64,000 nt of DNA from Parastagonospora avenae f. sp. tritici 18332-5 (lineage: Eukaryota > Ascomycota > Dothideomycetes > Pleosporales > Phaeosphaeriaceae), in the NCBI GenBank assembly GCA_022559985.1, contig JAFJTR010000028.1, forward strand, positions 62,001 to 126,000. The letters are read 5' to 3'. Every line of letters starts with the position of its first letter. The first letter of the stretch is position 1. This document shows, piece by piece, positions 10,865 to 22,780 of this stretch. Position numbers and translations under genes: made by a program. The notes under the pieces were generated by a model. The model worked only from the letters and a program-made list of their open reading frames with translations, made no database searches and was not told the DNA's origin.

Positions 10865-13096
10865 CTACTCTGCCCGACACGCTGCGCTCACATCACTCAC
10901 GCCCGTACCCTCGACAATCTTCGCCTCCACAACCTGATACACTGGGATCTCCCCGAGACGGTCCACAATATGATGTAGCGTGGGCAAAGCCTTCCAGTCC
11001 AGTGCATCGAACTTGATGTCCGCATTTGACGCAACGAGTGTTCTTTCAATCTTCTTCTGGACGGCACCCGCACCCTCATCGTTCGGCAGGAAAGCAGTAT
11101 ACTCGATGTCGGCTTGACCTCGCTCTTTGCTGCCAAGACTGCCAGTGGCAGGCACATACTTGTGGATGAACATGCCTTCTTCGTTCAAAACCGGTGTCGT
11201 CGCTTCACCGTTGGTAGCGGTCTGCTCCTTGAGATCGGACAATTTAAAGCTGCCAAATTTGGACGACATCCAGCTAGCGTCCAGCGCATAGATATTGTCA
11301 TCTTGCTTCACTTCTAGGTCGCAGAATAGCTTTGGGAAACCGAGCTCCTCTCTACCACTCAGGATCGGATCGGCCAAATTCTCGAACAGCAGGGGTAGAT
11401 ATGTGCCGGTCACTGTATCGCCATTCTCTTTCGTGTACTGGACACCGTGGATGTAGAGGCCGAAGTGCGAGTAGCCTCTGCCACCGAGCCACTCCAGGTT
11501 GTCCAGCTGTGTCAGGGAAAAAGTTGCATAAGCTGCAGTATCGGCAACTGCAAACTTAAGCTTCTCAGTGGGGAATAGGTTTTCAAGTACTGTTCGGCTG
11601 GACTTGAACTTTATGCTAGCAGTCGTGAATCTCGCTTTCGAGCCGTCTCTCTGCCTACCATAAAAGTCCTGGCGAGGTCCTGGCATGGGGCCAAATGCGG
11701 TGGGCATTCGCCAGAGTAGTCCCTTCTTGTTTTCCCACTCCCACTTCCTCAGCATCTGGCTGGAGAAGTCCCACTCGTCATGGCCAAAGTTGTAGTTGGT
11801 GAAGCGTGCAGCATCCGGTGGCGGTCCACTACCTAGGTCTTTGCCTGATATGCGCGATACCTCTTGGATATTGGAAGCACGTTCGAGCCTGCATTTCTCG
11901 TACAGCTTGAGTCGTGCTTGAATCTGGTCTCTAGGGACGTTCAAGGGTAGCATAACAGCTAGAGAAGCAGCGTCTTCGATAGCTTGGCCTGCACCTTGGC
12001 CTTGGTCTGGTTGCCGTTAGATTTATGCGTGGCGGCGAATGTGTGGAGAACACTTACGAGGTGTAAAAGGATGAGCAGCGTCGCCAATCAGCACCAGCTT
12101 TCCCTCTGTCCAGGACGGCATCTGCTCCATATCCAGCAGCTCCCATACCTTCAATGTCTCCTCATCCGCCATGCTCAACAACTTGATCATCGCTGGCTCA
12201 AAGTCCTTGAACACTTCCAACATCTTGCTGATGTTGCCCTGATTCTGCCAGTCGCTGCTTCCCGGCTCTCCAGAATTGACTTGTGATTCGGCCGTAGGGT
12301 GGATATTGACGAAGTTCAGCAACGTGTTGTCCGAGGTAGGGTATACGACCACACGCCGATCACGAGCAAATACCATGACCAGATGTCCCTCCTTCTCCGC
12401 AAACTTCCTTGTCTCTGGGTCTGCCATTGCTCTCTCCCGCGGAATGAGGAATCGGAAAGCACTCTTGCCGCTACCGAAAGGCTTCATATTCTCCGCGCCC
12501 GGGATCTTTGCCCTCGTCCGTGAATGTACACCATCCGCGCCCACGATGAGGTCGCTCTGGATTTTCTCGCCACCGTCAAGAGTGACGATGCCCTGTTGGG
12601 CGTCCACGTCAACAACCCTAGATCTCAATCTCAGGACCGCGGGAGTCCCTTTTCCTTCCTCACTTGTAGCCATGCGCTTCAACTCGCTGTGCAAGCTCAC
12701 GCGATGTGCCAACTGCCATGGGTGCTGCCATCGCCCAGCATCCCTTTCCAAGTCGACGCTGAACAGCTCTTTCCCGTTGGGTAGCCACTGGCTGAGCCGC
12801 TTGCAAATCACAGCTCCATGGTCTTCGGGAATAAATCCTATGCGGCGCAAGAGCCCGTTGGCATTCGGTGCGAGGTGCACAGCGGCGCCCAGTTCGTTGG
12901 CAAAACGGGACTGCTCGAGGAGCGTGACGGTGTGGCCTTGTTGGCGAAGGAAGATGGCAGCAGATAGACCTCCAATTCCTGCGCCGACTATCGTGACATT
13001 GAGAGGCTTTGCGGTGGCATCTTCTGCTTGGCCATTCACGCCGTTAGCCTGTGCGAAGTCCATGTTGGTGAGATTTGGAGGTATTGGTACTGACAA
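10865..13096 (-). CDS. FAD monooxygenase fused to an acetoacetate-decarboxylase-like domain
   Basis: Two exons (13096-12058 and 12006-10865) with a 51-bp intron (12007-12057) give 726 residues. The N-terminal part is a salicylate-hydroxylase-like group A flavoprotein. It has the FAD fingerprint GAGIGGLSAA near residue 37, the DG motif VGADGVHSRTR near 183, and the GD motif GDAAHPFTPHQGQGAG near 336-351, which is formed exactly across the splice. After about residue 460 the frame continues without a break into an acetoacetate decarboxylase (ADC) superfamily domain. That domain has GREELGFPKLF, in which Lys572 sits where ADC enzymes place the Schiff-base lysine. A coupled hydroxylation and decarboxylation or lactone chemistry is plausible but not shown. 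Start may be Met1 or Met12. Related fusions may occur in other fungi. Confidence 0.9.
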
Positions 13097-13377
13097 GGAG
13101 ATGAAAGTTCCTCAGATCCAAAGATCTTCTGTTCTTTTCGTAGCGAGGCACTGCGCCATCGCAAGTGGGATGCTCCATCAGGACTCGGCAGATGGCTCAA
13201 TCGTCTTCCCCCCACTTTCCGCAATCGCAGGCGCGGTTAGTTTGACGCCCGTAGCATTGTAGTGACACTTTTTACAATTCTTGTATGCGCTTGTGTTCTG
13301 GGTCGGAAGTGCATCCGCAATGGGCAATTCGCGTATGCTCGCATTCAATGGATCTGTGCTTTACACAATTCATGGTT

Positions 13378-13923
13378 TTATTGAAGGAGATTTATAATAT
13401 GATGTTTCACCAAGGAAGATCTAGAATCAAGCGACACATATGATATGCAAGTACGTTGTATAATGTAGCGCTCTGCAATGACCAAAATCCTGCCATGACC
13501 ATGCTTCAGTCCTTCACCATTCCCCGCCAACTTTGTATCCCAAGTTCCATACTCTGCCCAACGAGGACCTCCAAATTTTTGAGACGGTCTATAACTCCTG
13601 TCAGCAATGTACTCGCATCCTCTCTGATGTATCCATACTGATTCCAAGAACACGCCTGTGAACATTACTGTTACAAACGCCTGCTCGACTCCACTCAGAT
13701 ACACCCTTCTTTCGCTCTGGTCCAGCTCTGTGTTGATCGGGCGGTATGCAGGTACGCGACGATGCTCAGTTGGCCATGAGCCTGGGTTATCGTTCGAGCC
13801 GGCCGGTGCCGGATGCGCATTCAGTGAAGTGTCGACTTCTTCCTCGGTGTGGTGGAGATCGTAGTCCGCGAGGACAGTTTGCAGGCTGTAGGTAACAGGA
13901 TTGGCAGTTGTTGTGACAGACAT
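13378..13923 (-). CDS. Hypothetical protein
   Basis: An open frame of 181 residues runs from the ATG at 13923. The N-terminal 90 residues look protein-like (Asp/Glu, Pro and Arg mixed, e.g. RPINTELDQSERRVYL) and could be conserved in related fungi. The C-terminal 50 residues look less like coding sequence, so an unrecognised intron or earlier end is likely. There is a hydrophobic patch (AFVTVMFTGVFLESV) around residue 85. No family is recognised. The gene is divergent from the ALDH-like gene, whose ATG lies 306 bp away. Confidence 0.45.
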   Translation of the reverse strand: MSVTTTANPVTYSLQTVLADYDLHHTEEEVDTSLNAHPAPAGSNDNPGSWPTEHRRVPAYRPINTELDQSERRVYLSGVEQAFVTVMFTGVFLESVWIHQRGCEYIADRSYRPSQKFGGPRWAEYGTWDTKLAGNGEGLKHGHGRILVIAERYIIQRTCISYVSLDSRSSLVKHHIINLLQ

Positions 13924-14229
13924 TGCGACGATGTTTAGCGACACAAAGTTGCTTGCCAGACGTCGAGGTCTTCAACAAGAGCACTACTTCGGTGTCTAGC
14001 CGGTGTTTTCGGGCTCCGCGCCAGGGTGAGGCGGCGAAATCTGGGGTCAGATAAGTCGGAATGTGGGGGAGTCAGCATCGGCCGGCGCTTTTGGCCCTTG
14101 TGGAACACGCGTGCAACTAGCCCAAAATCTTACCTCATGGTTGTTTTATTGTAGTTTGCGGTCGCAATTTGTCGGTCTGTAGCTTCTTGCATTTCAGTAC
14201 TCACGGAGTAGCAGTCTTCATCCTTTACA

Positions 14230-15778
14230 ATGGCTTCTCCGGTAACACCAGACGCCGCGTTGGCAGATCTCCAAGCCACGGCGCTCACAGCGCGCTGTCA
14301 CAATGTATTCTTCCGGCAGAAGCAACTCAAGTCACTCCACGATGCACTGCGGAAGAATGTGTCCTCAATCAAAGACGCCGTTAAGCAGGATGCGCGGACA
14401 TCGGATGCAGAAGCCACCACGGAAATTGCGCTTGCCCTCGACATTGTGAAAGAGCACTACACCTCCCTTAACTCGAAAAAGGAGTTGGACGAGGAATATC
14501 GCATTACAAACAAAAAGAATGCCAGCGACAGAAGAGAGCCATGGGGTGTTGTTTACATCGAACCTCAACGGAACCACACGCCATTGTTCTCGGTTGTTGT
14601 GGCTGTTAGCGCAGCTTTGGCTGCCGGCAATTGTGTTGCTCTGAAGGTATGAAGATTGCTGATACTGCAAAGTATTGAACTAACACAAAATGTAGCTTGA
14701 AAATAATCTCCGCGCTCTACCAAGTCTACTTCGCAAGCTACTTCCCGAAGCAATCGAAGCTGATACATTCGCCATTGTCTCCTCCGCTCCATCTTCAGAA
14801 TCTATATCGCAATGTCTGCAGGTCCTTCAAGAGACACAGGTCCCTGTACCCACGTACTCGCAGCTTATCTCGCCAGCGGGCAGAACAATTGCGGTGGTAG
14901 ATCGCACCGCAGACCTAGCAACAGCTGCTGAGCAGCTAGTAGCAGCACGCTTTGCTTTTGGAGGAACATCAGCATACGCTCCCGACCTGGTTCTGGTGAA
15001 TGAATTCATCAAGAAGGACTTTCTAGAACTCGCTTTAAAGCAATCTATTCGCTACCTCTCCGGATCCGATGACGTTGCAGCAAACGGATCGGCCAAGTCA
15101 TCACAGAAACCCGCCTCACGAGTAGCAGATGCCTTCAAGGCCCTACAAGACAGCAAGTCCTGGAAGCTCAGAGTCATCACTCAAGGCGACAATGGCGCAG
15201 TAGTCGAGCTCGCCAACCTCTCCTCGCTGCCACCGAAAGTCACTCAGCCCTTGTTCTGCATCTCAGCCATCACATCTCTTGAGCACGCAATCAGTCTTGT
15301 GGAAGAAGACCTCGAGCCATCGCAAACTCTTTCCGCTGCATACCATTTCGGAACTCCCGCGTCGGGCAAATATCTGTCCCAGTTCATCAACGCAGATGCT
15401 TCCTTCATAAACCATGTTCCCTACCGACTGCTGCTAGGCCCGGCAGCTCCATCTTTCCAACATATCGACATCGAGGCGCGGTATACTCCTCTTCACTTCA
15501 CACGAGTATCGCCAGCATACATTTCGCCATCATCGACACAGGCCCCGATGGAGAAAGTTGTTGCGGGCAAAGAAACACGCAAAGCAGCTGCGGACCTGCT
15601 GGCCAAGGCGTCTCAAGAAATCAAAGAAAACAAGAGGGCGGAATCAATAGCTATTGGTTACTTCGAGCAGGGCATCTTTATTGGCCTGGGTGTGTATGGC
15701 ATACCGCTGTTGAGTTGCATTGGAGCGACGCTGTTCTTCGGTATTAGAGCTGGATTGAGGAGATGGGTGTTTGCTTAG
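14230..15778 (+). CDS. Aldehyde-dehydrogenase-fold protein lacking catalytic residues, C-terminal membrane anchor
   Basis: Two exons (14230-14646 and 14696-15778, 49-bp intron) give 499 residues. The fold is that of the ALDH superfamily: the N-terminal helices, PWGVVYIEPQRNHTPLFS, AALAAGNCVALK and LENNLRAL match the cofactor-binding half. At the place of the catalytic loop (usually GQTC followed by APD) the protein reads GGTSAYAPD, so the catalytic Cys is replaced, apparently by Ala232. The usual ELGGKSP glutamate region is changed to ISPAGRT. The C terminus has one or two hydrophobic stretches (GIFIGLGVYGIPLLSCIGAT) ending in RAGLRRWVFA, a likely membrane anchor as in fatty aldehyde dehydrogenases. 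It resembles fungal ALDH-like proteins of the Msc7 type in outline. It may be a non-catalytic or divergent enzyme. Confidence 0.85.
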
Positions 15779-16084
15779 AAGATGCATCTGTATTCTGTTT
15801 AGTATATGTGGCGTCGCAATCAAAGTCTATAATCACTACATGGGAGCCTTTGTGCAACCTTGAATGGCGGTACCTGTGAGGTTAGTACGAATCGAATCAT
15901 TCATCACCCTGTGGCATAATCGACGCTACTGGGCTGAGTCTGTTGGCAAGCATGGAAACGAAACAAAAAGAGTAGGACGGGGAGGACGGTGTAGATCGTA
16001 AGGTAATGTCTCTTATGAAACAAATTCGACTACTTCACATCGCTATCTAGATGCCGCGAATCGACGCTCTTCGCCATGAGACCT
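15779..16084. other. Intergenic, convergent gene ends
   Basis: This 306-bp stretch lies between the ends of the ALDH-like gene and the MFS gene. It should hold both 3' UTRs; I see no other feature. Confidence 0.6.
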
Positions 16085-17911
16085 TCACATCGCAGATCTC
16101 TCCGGCACCCACTTGGCAGTCCAAATGCGCAGTCTCTTACCCCAGATGAGCATCGGAATAGTCAACAACCCAAACACACCCATCAGCAAACCAAAAATGC
16201 CAAAAGGCTCAGCAGCTCCAGCATCATGGACCCATGTACCCACAAAGAAAGTCCACGCAAACGAGATGATTGCCCTAACGCAAGTGACTGCGACAAAGCA
16301 GTCTCCCGCAATGCTACTGTACGACTCTATCAGGTAGTTGAAGCCAACAGACGGTGCCTGCATGAGGCCAAAAGACACCATCGCGAGACCGATTTGCAGG
16401 CCTACCCAACCTTTCGGCGAGGGGTTCTGTGCCACGAAGCCGAAGATGAACGATCCGCCCGTGGCGATGAAGAGAGATGGAAGCGCCGTTACGAGACGCG
16501 ACTCGGGCTCGGAGAGACCACGGGTGTCTTTCTTCGCGAGACGCTTCGTCATCCAATCAGACGACAAGTATGTGTATAACTAGATTAACTGTTAGTGTAC
16601 GGTCGGTCATCGTGTAGAGTTTGTATCACTTACACCGCCTAGAAGCGCACCGATGAGACCTCCCACGTTGATCAGCCCCACGTTCTTGCCCCAGTTGTAC
16701 GGCGGCACAGCGACAAGTTGCGTGCCGATTGTGCTCAGCGTTACGATCAAGCCGACGAGACCCGCGTACCAAAGCGACACAAGCCAGACGCCAGGAAGTC
16801 TCATAGTCTTGTAGGGCGCGATGAATTTCTGTACAATACCCGGGTGGTATGTTATGAGCCGGAGCGAGCGCATGTAGGTGTAAGGAGGATACGAAGTCGT
16901 TGGGACCGACGAATCGGCAACGATGACCGACTCTTTCGTCTCGACATCGGCCTTCTTGGAATCGCTGGCGAGCTGGACGGTTGTTTGGGGTCGGATGTAG
17001 AGCGTCTCTGCTTGGAGGAAAAAGCAAAGAACGAACGTGACGGCGGAGAGGATGACATTGACCCAATGGACCCAAGGAATGCCTCCAGCAGCAACGATGT
17101 AGCTACCGCAAGTGCCTCCGAAGAGAGAACCGAGCGATAGGAAGACGGTGTAGATCGCCTTGAAGTTATGTCAATAAGGCCGAATCACAAGTTTCGGGAT
17201 CTTTGTCGGGCTTACCATGGCACGTCCCCGCTGGTGAACGAAGAAGATCTCGCCAACAACATCGGGAGACACTGCATCTGCTGGTCCACCGCCAATGCCC
17301 ATGAAAAGCCGAGCCGCCAGAAGACTAGAGAAAGTCTTTGCGAGACCAGCCCACATGCTTGAGAAAGTGAGCAATAAGAGGCTTACAAGAGTAACTGGAC
17401 GACGCCCGAAGGTATTGGCTAACGGCACCCACCACAGGTTAGACGCGCCGAGCATGATGAGGTTGACGGCAATGAGGTATGTGAGCTCTGAGAATGGCTT
17501 GGGTGGAAGGCCAAAGATTGGTGTCGACGCGTATATGGGCAGCGCACTTCCGATGGAAGAACTTGCAAAGTTAACGATAAAGGGATGAATAGACATCACC
17601 GCCAGTATGGCCAACTACAGATAGATGCGCCGTCAGTAAACTCCGAAGTAAGGCTACGCGCGATCAACGTACCTTGCGCCAGAAGGGCAGGTTCAACGGG
17701 TCTGCGGGATCGGCTGAAGGCTGAGGAACGAGACGAATCTCGTCAACACTGGTCTGAGATTGTGTCCATTCGAGGTGTTCTAGAAGTTGTCAGCGACGGT
17801 TTCACCGCACAGCTATGAGGTTCACTGACCGACAAGTGTCGAGGTACCCGGAGGCATAGCATTTCGGACTTCATCCTTGGATAAGGAGAAGGCCCCTTTC
17901 AGAGATATCAT
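16085..17911 (-). CDS. Major facilitator superfamily transporter, DHA1-like
   Basis: Five exons (17911-17830, 17779-17673, 17614-17216, 17158-16634, 16579-16085) give 535 residues. All four introns are 50-58 bp with GT-AG ends. The N terminus is cytoplasmic and ends in PLNLPFWRK, typical of fungal DHA1 drug/polyamine-type porters. The MFS signature is present in the loop between segments 2 and 3 (ANTFGRRPVTL), followed by LLAARLFMGIGGGPADA and VFFVHQRGRAM-like sequence (read as FFVHQRGRAMA across a splice). About 12 hydrophobic segments are visible. Substrate is unknown. It sits inside the oxidative block next to a regulator and could export or import a pathway compound. Confidence 0.9.
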
Positions 17912-18523
17912 GATAAGCGTACAGACAGAAGGGCACGATCAGAGCGGTCGAGTCTTTCCACCTTGTGTGAGGGCCTCTCGAAGATACATACACCGCACTC
18001 TAGAAGAGTGTTGTTTTTCGGTAGACTCAACAAACTATATACCCGGGAAGCACAGATATGTCCACGCCTCGTGAGGGCGTCTGAGACATGGATTTATGCG
18101 CTAGCAATCTACCTTGCAGCGAATGATGCAAATCTCTGGGCGCCGGAGATGTCGATGATAGGTCGGATGGAACGGGAAGTAAGCCGCGTTGGGGCCAAGC
18201 TCCATCTGCACTCCCGCCCCCATGGGGTTGTGGTGGTCGGAATGTGGAGAGGGCTCAGCTCAATCGTCTAAACCGGGCAAAAGACAACTGCGATGATCGG
18301 AGAACTTGCAATTTTGGAAGGGCTTCGGCAATTAATAGGATGCTAGATACTACGGGCGATGTCAATATGTCCGTAGGCTATTCGAGTGTAGAGACACGCG
18401 CGACTATATGCAGACATGTGGTGATACAAATGAACTATTAATAATGTCACGCAAGGTTATCTTTGTGCAATCTTACTCCAGCAAGAGTAGGATGGCATCT
18501 TTTTGTTACCACGTCCAGCGTGT
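17912..18523. other. Intergenic region
   Basis: This 612-bp stretch has only short open frames and no recognised element. It contains the promoter of the MFS gene and the 3' flank of the regulator gene. Confidence 0.5.
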
Positions 18524-21487
18524 TCATCTAGTCGCAAGTCGAAGGCCTTCTAGAAGCTGGACCAAATTGCCAACAAGTGGCGGGCATGAGCCTTCTATAG
18601 CGGCATGCGGTGCCTGCAGCAGATGTATCAATCCATCAATTACACCCGAGACATCGCTAAGTTGGGTGCTGATATGTGATCCTGGTCGCAGAATAGACGG
18701 AATACCACGATTCAAGGTAATGAACCTTCGTGCGCTCAATGAATCGTCCCCATTGAGAGTCACCATTGTTTGTGATGTATCATTGGGGGTCTGGCCGGTA
18801 GAGATGGATCGCTTAAGGAACCCATAGCCCCAGAGGATCAGACCAGCATGATACACTGCGATCGCGTTGAAGTTACGAAGCAGCGGTTTTGGCAGATTTT
18901 CTGCAGCACGTAAAATCTGGCCAGCATGCCACAACGCCTGGCGCGCTGGCACACTTTTGATCCAATCACGCAGAGCTGGATAAGCAGCCCGCGCTTCCTC
19001 CTGACCCTCCAGGCCTGCAAATAGCTGCACCTCGTCCAGCGGGGCATTCAAGTGCAAGAGCATCAGCTCCAACGTGATTTCATTGCCCGGACTCAAAGGA
19101 GGACTGCTGACACGGAAGTCTTCTAGTTGTTTGACAAGCTCTTGGTAGCGGGATGACAAGATGAGATTGTTGCTCGCCTTCGCATGAGACTTGGCAGCAA
19201 GAGTACTCATCTGTCTGTATTCCCAGACCATGCCCCATATCATGTGGAGATATGTCGTGCTAGCACTGTCGTAACGCGCAAGTTGCTCAAGATCCAAGAA
19301 CACTTCAAGTGCGGAGGGGCGATTAGTGGCCTCATGTGGCATGCTCAGGTACGCCTGCCTCCACGCAGACGCGGACTTAGCCTGCCATAGGATATTTGGG
19401 CTTGGGAGAGGCAACTGCATCTCTGAATATGATATCAGAGGAGGTTTCAGAAGCGCCATCGACGACTGTCTATCAAGCTCGAATGAGCGGTAAGTCAGAC
19501 GCAGATATGATTCCTGGTCGACCCATTCTTGCCACTGTGTCTCTAGCGAAGCACTGCTATCATCAGTAGGAGGCGTGATTTGCCTCCAAGTAGAGCGGCG
19601 AAACCGACTTCCACGTCGAAGCATGGTCATCAGCGGCTGGAGAAAGCTTTCAGCGATCTCCATCTTGCGACTGATACCGCTCCACATGCCGATCTGCAGC
19701 TCGAGAAGCAAATTTTGAAGATGCTGAAGGTCCCTTATCGCCGAGTTGTCTGCTTCAAAGGCTTTCGCTTGACCAATCCGCGAGGCCTCATGCAAAGCAA
19801 ACCCCAGCTTTCGTAAAGGCACATCAGGTGTTGAGACGGCACCAGCTGCAACAATGGCCGCTAGCACTTCAGGATTAATCTTGGAGGGAGAGAATGTGGG
19901 TAAGTGAAACCAGGATTGTGCGTCCAAGGAAGGCGAGGTCAAGAAGAACTGGATCAGAGTGTCGAGTAGTTCGATGCTAGGAAATGCTGATGCAATTCGC
20001 TTGACGTTTTCAGGACTGCAGGTCCCGAGTACCAGAGCCATTAGTTGATCACGACTAACGCGGTGTAGTCTTTCGGAGATAGCTCGACGCTGTATGATCT
20101 GAGAGCGCCGACTGTTATCCTTCTCTGAGTCGCAATAGGCCAGGTTGGCCTGCTCGGCTCCGCCAAAATCTTTGTGTCGCTGTGGAAGATACCGCCAGAT
20201 GCTCTGTTTGAAAGCTTCCGTCCGCACTGGGACGCTTTCGCTTTCAGGTATGTGTTGCTCAACTCCCTGATTATCCGTCGATGGTGTATCTGCAGCAAAA
20301 GGTATCTGAAAGTTGTACTGATCAAGCAAGCCGAGGTCGATGTCTGTCAATCCGACGTCTATGTCGAAGCTCATATCCAGAATGCCGCGTGGAGTTGCTT
20401 GACCAGAATAAAAGGCCTCGTAAGGCGGCATACTGCGGAAGTAGTCGGGCAAAAAGGGATCAATACTGGGGGTCTCATCAAAGTGTGTAACTGTCGGATC
20501 GAAGAATGAGAGATCATTCCCTGTGTCTCCTGCATACTGTTGGTTGTCCGTGATGGCTTCCACCCCAGAAGGGACATGACTCGACACTGTCAAAGATCGT
20601 TGGCGCATACTAGTGTCAGTGGCCGAGGAATTGTTTCTTGCGCCATTTCCAGACGCTATCGCCGTCGCAGGTCCTGTCAACGATGGATGTTTGAACTGGC
20701 CCGAAGGACTAAGCATGTCGAATTTAGGCGTCATTGGTGGCTGTTGTCCGTTCTGGGAGGGTGGTGCTCCAGATGGGAAGTCGAAGCCGTGGGAAAGGTC
20801 TAATAGATCCTGTGCCGCATGCACGGCATCCAGCTCATTGAGCTCACTATCATCTGTTGCGGAAGCCTCAGGTACGCGGCAGAGTATGTTTTTCTTCTTG
20901 CACCGGCTACAAGGCTTTTCGTCTTCACATCGTAGATGACTTGATGAACAGGCCTCGCAGGCTTGCACTACACGGGTGTCGCGAGCGATCTCACGCTTTT
21001 GTCGTTTGTTTGCAGAGTCTGAGTCGTGGTTGGTCACATGTCTCTTTAGGAGATCTCTGTTGCAGCTTAGACGCCACGCATGTAATTCGAAATGAAGCCA
21101 GCGGGGTACCTACATTCTGGCGAAGCCCTTTGAGCAAATGGGACACACGTAAGGCTTGGACTTCGTGTCTGTGTTGCATATTAGTAAGCATAAATGTCAT
21201 GGATTCTTTGCACAATGATGGAGCATCCATTAGATCAAACACGCGGAGCTTCGAACAAGAAGGGTTGTTCAGCATAATGTGAAGACATGATGTGAGATCC
21301 CGCTAACGAAATACCACACTGGGCGGGCTCGGGAGATCCACTTACGCGCTCTCACGTGTCGCGTGAGGTGGTCCGCTCTGGTAAAAGAGCGCTTGCAAGT
21401 GCTGCACTGGAATAGCCGTTGAGGCTGTTCTAGATCGGGATTGGTGGCTGCTGTCTGATTGTGCCCTTGTGTTGGCGTAGCTTGCAT
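18524..21487 (-). CDS. Transcription factor with two C2H2 fingers, a Zn2Cys6 cluster and a fungal-specific domain
   Basis: Three exons (21487-21346, 21168-21114, 21056-18524) give 909 residues; introns are 177 and 57 bp. Finger 1 (residues about 26-48) is FQCSTCKRSF with HLTRH. Finger 2 is assembled only by splicing: YVCPICSKGFAR joins IDLLKRHVTNH, giving perfect C-x2-C-x12-H-x3-H spacing. A Zn2Cys6 cluster follows at about 99-124 with C-x2-C-x6-C-x5-C-x2-C-x6-C spacing. The long C-terminal part is helical and matches the general pattern of the fungal transcription factor regulatory domain. Such proteins bind DNA in the nucleus and often control local metabolic genes. The gene is divergent from a ring-cleavage-type dioxygenase across 426 bp, which suggests that it may regulate that gene. 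Confidence 0.92.
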
Positions 21488-21913
21488 GTTCGTCGTGTCG
21501 CAACCTCAATCAGCGATGGAGGCCTCGGGGCAGTGAAGTGGAGGAGAAGCTGGGGACAAGCTGGGCGCGTGGAGACGGGAGAGTTTGGGGCTGCTCGCGG
21601 CACTGTGCGGAGTTGGCGTCTGGCCGGGCCTAGCTTGAAGCGAAATGTGGCCCCGGCTGGCTTCTGTTCCTCCACTTCACGATCCTGGTCTGTGGACGCG
21701 TAGTCCTGGACGCTTGTGTTTTAGTGATTATGTTTTGGACCCTAATCGGTCCTGATGGTGATCATCGCGATACTGTATTTCCAACAGTAGAGCCGCCGTC
21801 CATCTGGCAAAGGTTACCACAGACATTCGAGGACCCGGCATAATAACATCGCATAGGATCGCAATTTGATCATCGTCATCTATCTCCCTTCAGGACGCAC
21901 AAAGTTATTCAGG
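21488..21913. promoter_or_regulatory. Shared divergent promoter, regulator/dioxygenase
   Basis: The two start codons face away from each other across 426 bp, so this stretch must hold both promoters. I see no certain operator. It is a natural place to look for binding by the regulator itself. Confidence 0.55.
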
Positions 21914-22780
21914 ATGGCCGTTCCGCCAGTTCACTTCTTCTCCCATGGCTCGACCATGATGTTGGGCGAACAGTCGCGCTCAGCCGATTACTGGAAAGCA
22001 TGCGGCGATGAAGCCAACAAACATGGCTTCAAGGGCGTAATCATGATGGGAGCACATTGGGACGCACGAGGCACAAACCGAATCGATGTATCTATGAACC
22101 CAAAGCCCAACAAGTCGCCGGTCGCATACGTACATCCGCGAAAATACACCGACTACCAGCTCGTCCCCGATCTCGAGAGTGGAAAGAAATGCATACAGGC
22201 GTTGAGAGAAGGAGGAATGGACGCCCGGCCAAACGAATCCTTTGACTGGATTCACGACACATATCTGATCTTGATCCGCATGTTTCCGGAAAAGTGCCCA
22301 CCAACGACCATCATCAGCATGAATTCGCGTTTTGATCCGCATCTCCATGCGCGCGTGGGGCAGATCCTTGCTCCATTCCGCGACCAAGGTTACCTGATTA
22401 TCGGTACTGGTGGCGCCGTGCACAATCTCTACCGCAACAACTGGAGCCAAATGCTTAGATATACGGACAACTTCGCACAGCCCTATCCGCCCGAGGCGCC
22501 CATGTTGGAGTTCAGGCAAAGTGTCGAGGATGTCTTCCTTCGCAACGGTAGTGGTGCGAAGAAGGGAGCACTGACAAGGGGTATCACGAGATTAATGAAG
22601 CACCCAATGTTCCGAGATGCCCATGCCACGGACGATCATTACATGGCTGCATGCTTTGTGGCAGGAGCAGCAGATGGGAGCAAGAGGGATGGTGATGACT
22701 GTGTGTTGGGGGCAGAGGACTGGGAATTGGTGAACATGTGCAACAGTCAGTTCACGATTGGAAAGTGGGTAGCTGCATAA
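21914..22780 (+). CDS. LigB-superfamily extradiol dioxygenase (DODA type)
   Basis: The protein has 288 residues from the ATG at 21914, chosen because MAVPPVHFFSHGS matches the usual start of the family; the frame stays open 16 codons further up. It belongs to class III extradiol dioxygenases related to DOPA 4,5-dioxygenase. Likely Fe(II) ligand histidines are in FFSHGS (His11) and GAHWD (His48). GTGGAVHNLY and ATDDHYMA supply further conserved histidines. Members cleave aromatic diol rings next to the hydroxyls in the cytosol. It is single-exon. The divergent regulator and nearby monooxygenase suggest a role in an aromatic pathway; the true substrate is unknown. Confidence 0.9.
   Translation: MAVPPVHFFSHGSTMMLGEQSRSADYWKACGDEANKHGFKGVIMMGAHWDARGTNRIDVSMNPKPNKSPVAYVHPRKYTDYQLVPDLESGKKCIQALREGGMDARPNESFDWIHDTYLILIRMFPEKCPPTTIISMNSRFDPHLHARVGQILAPFRDQGYLIIGTGGAVHNLYRNNWSQMLRYTDNFAQPYPPEAPMLEFRQSVEDVFLRNGSGAKKGALTRGITRLMKHPMFRDAHATDDHYMAACFVAGAADGSKRDGDDCVLGAEDWELVNMCNSQFTIGKWVAA

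Noticed and set aside
10865..11953. Separate acetoacetate decarboxylase gene starting at 11953
   Set aside because: Splicing at 12007-12057 joins it in frame to the monooxygenase and recreates the HQGQGAG motif, so it is part of the same protein.
12276..13262. 328-codon plus-strand frame
   Set aside because: It is antisense to the FAD monooxygenase, which has all flavoprotein motifs.
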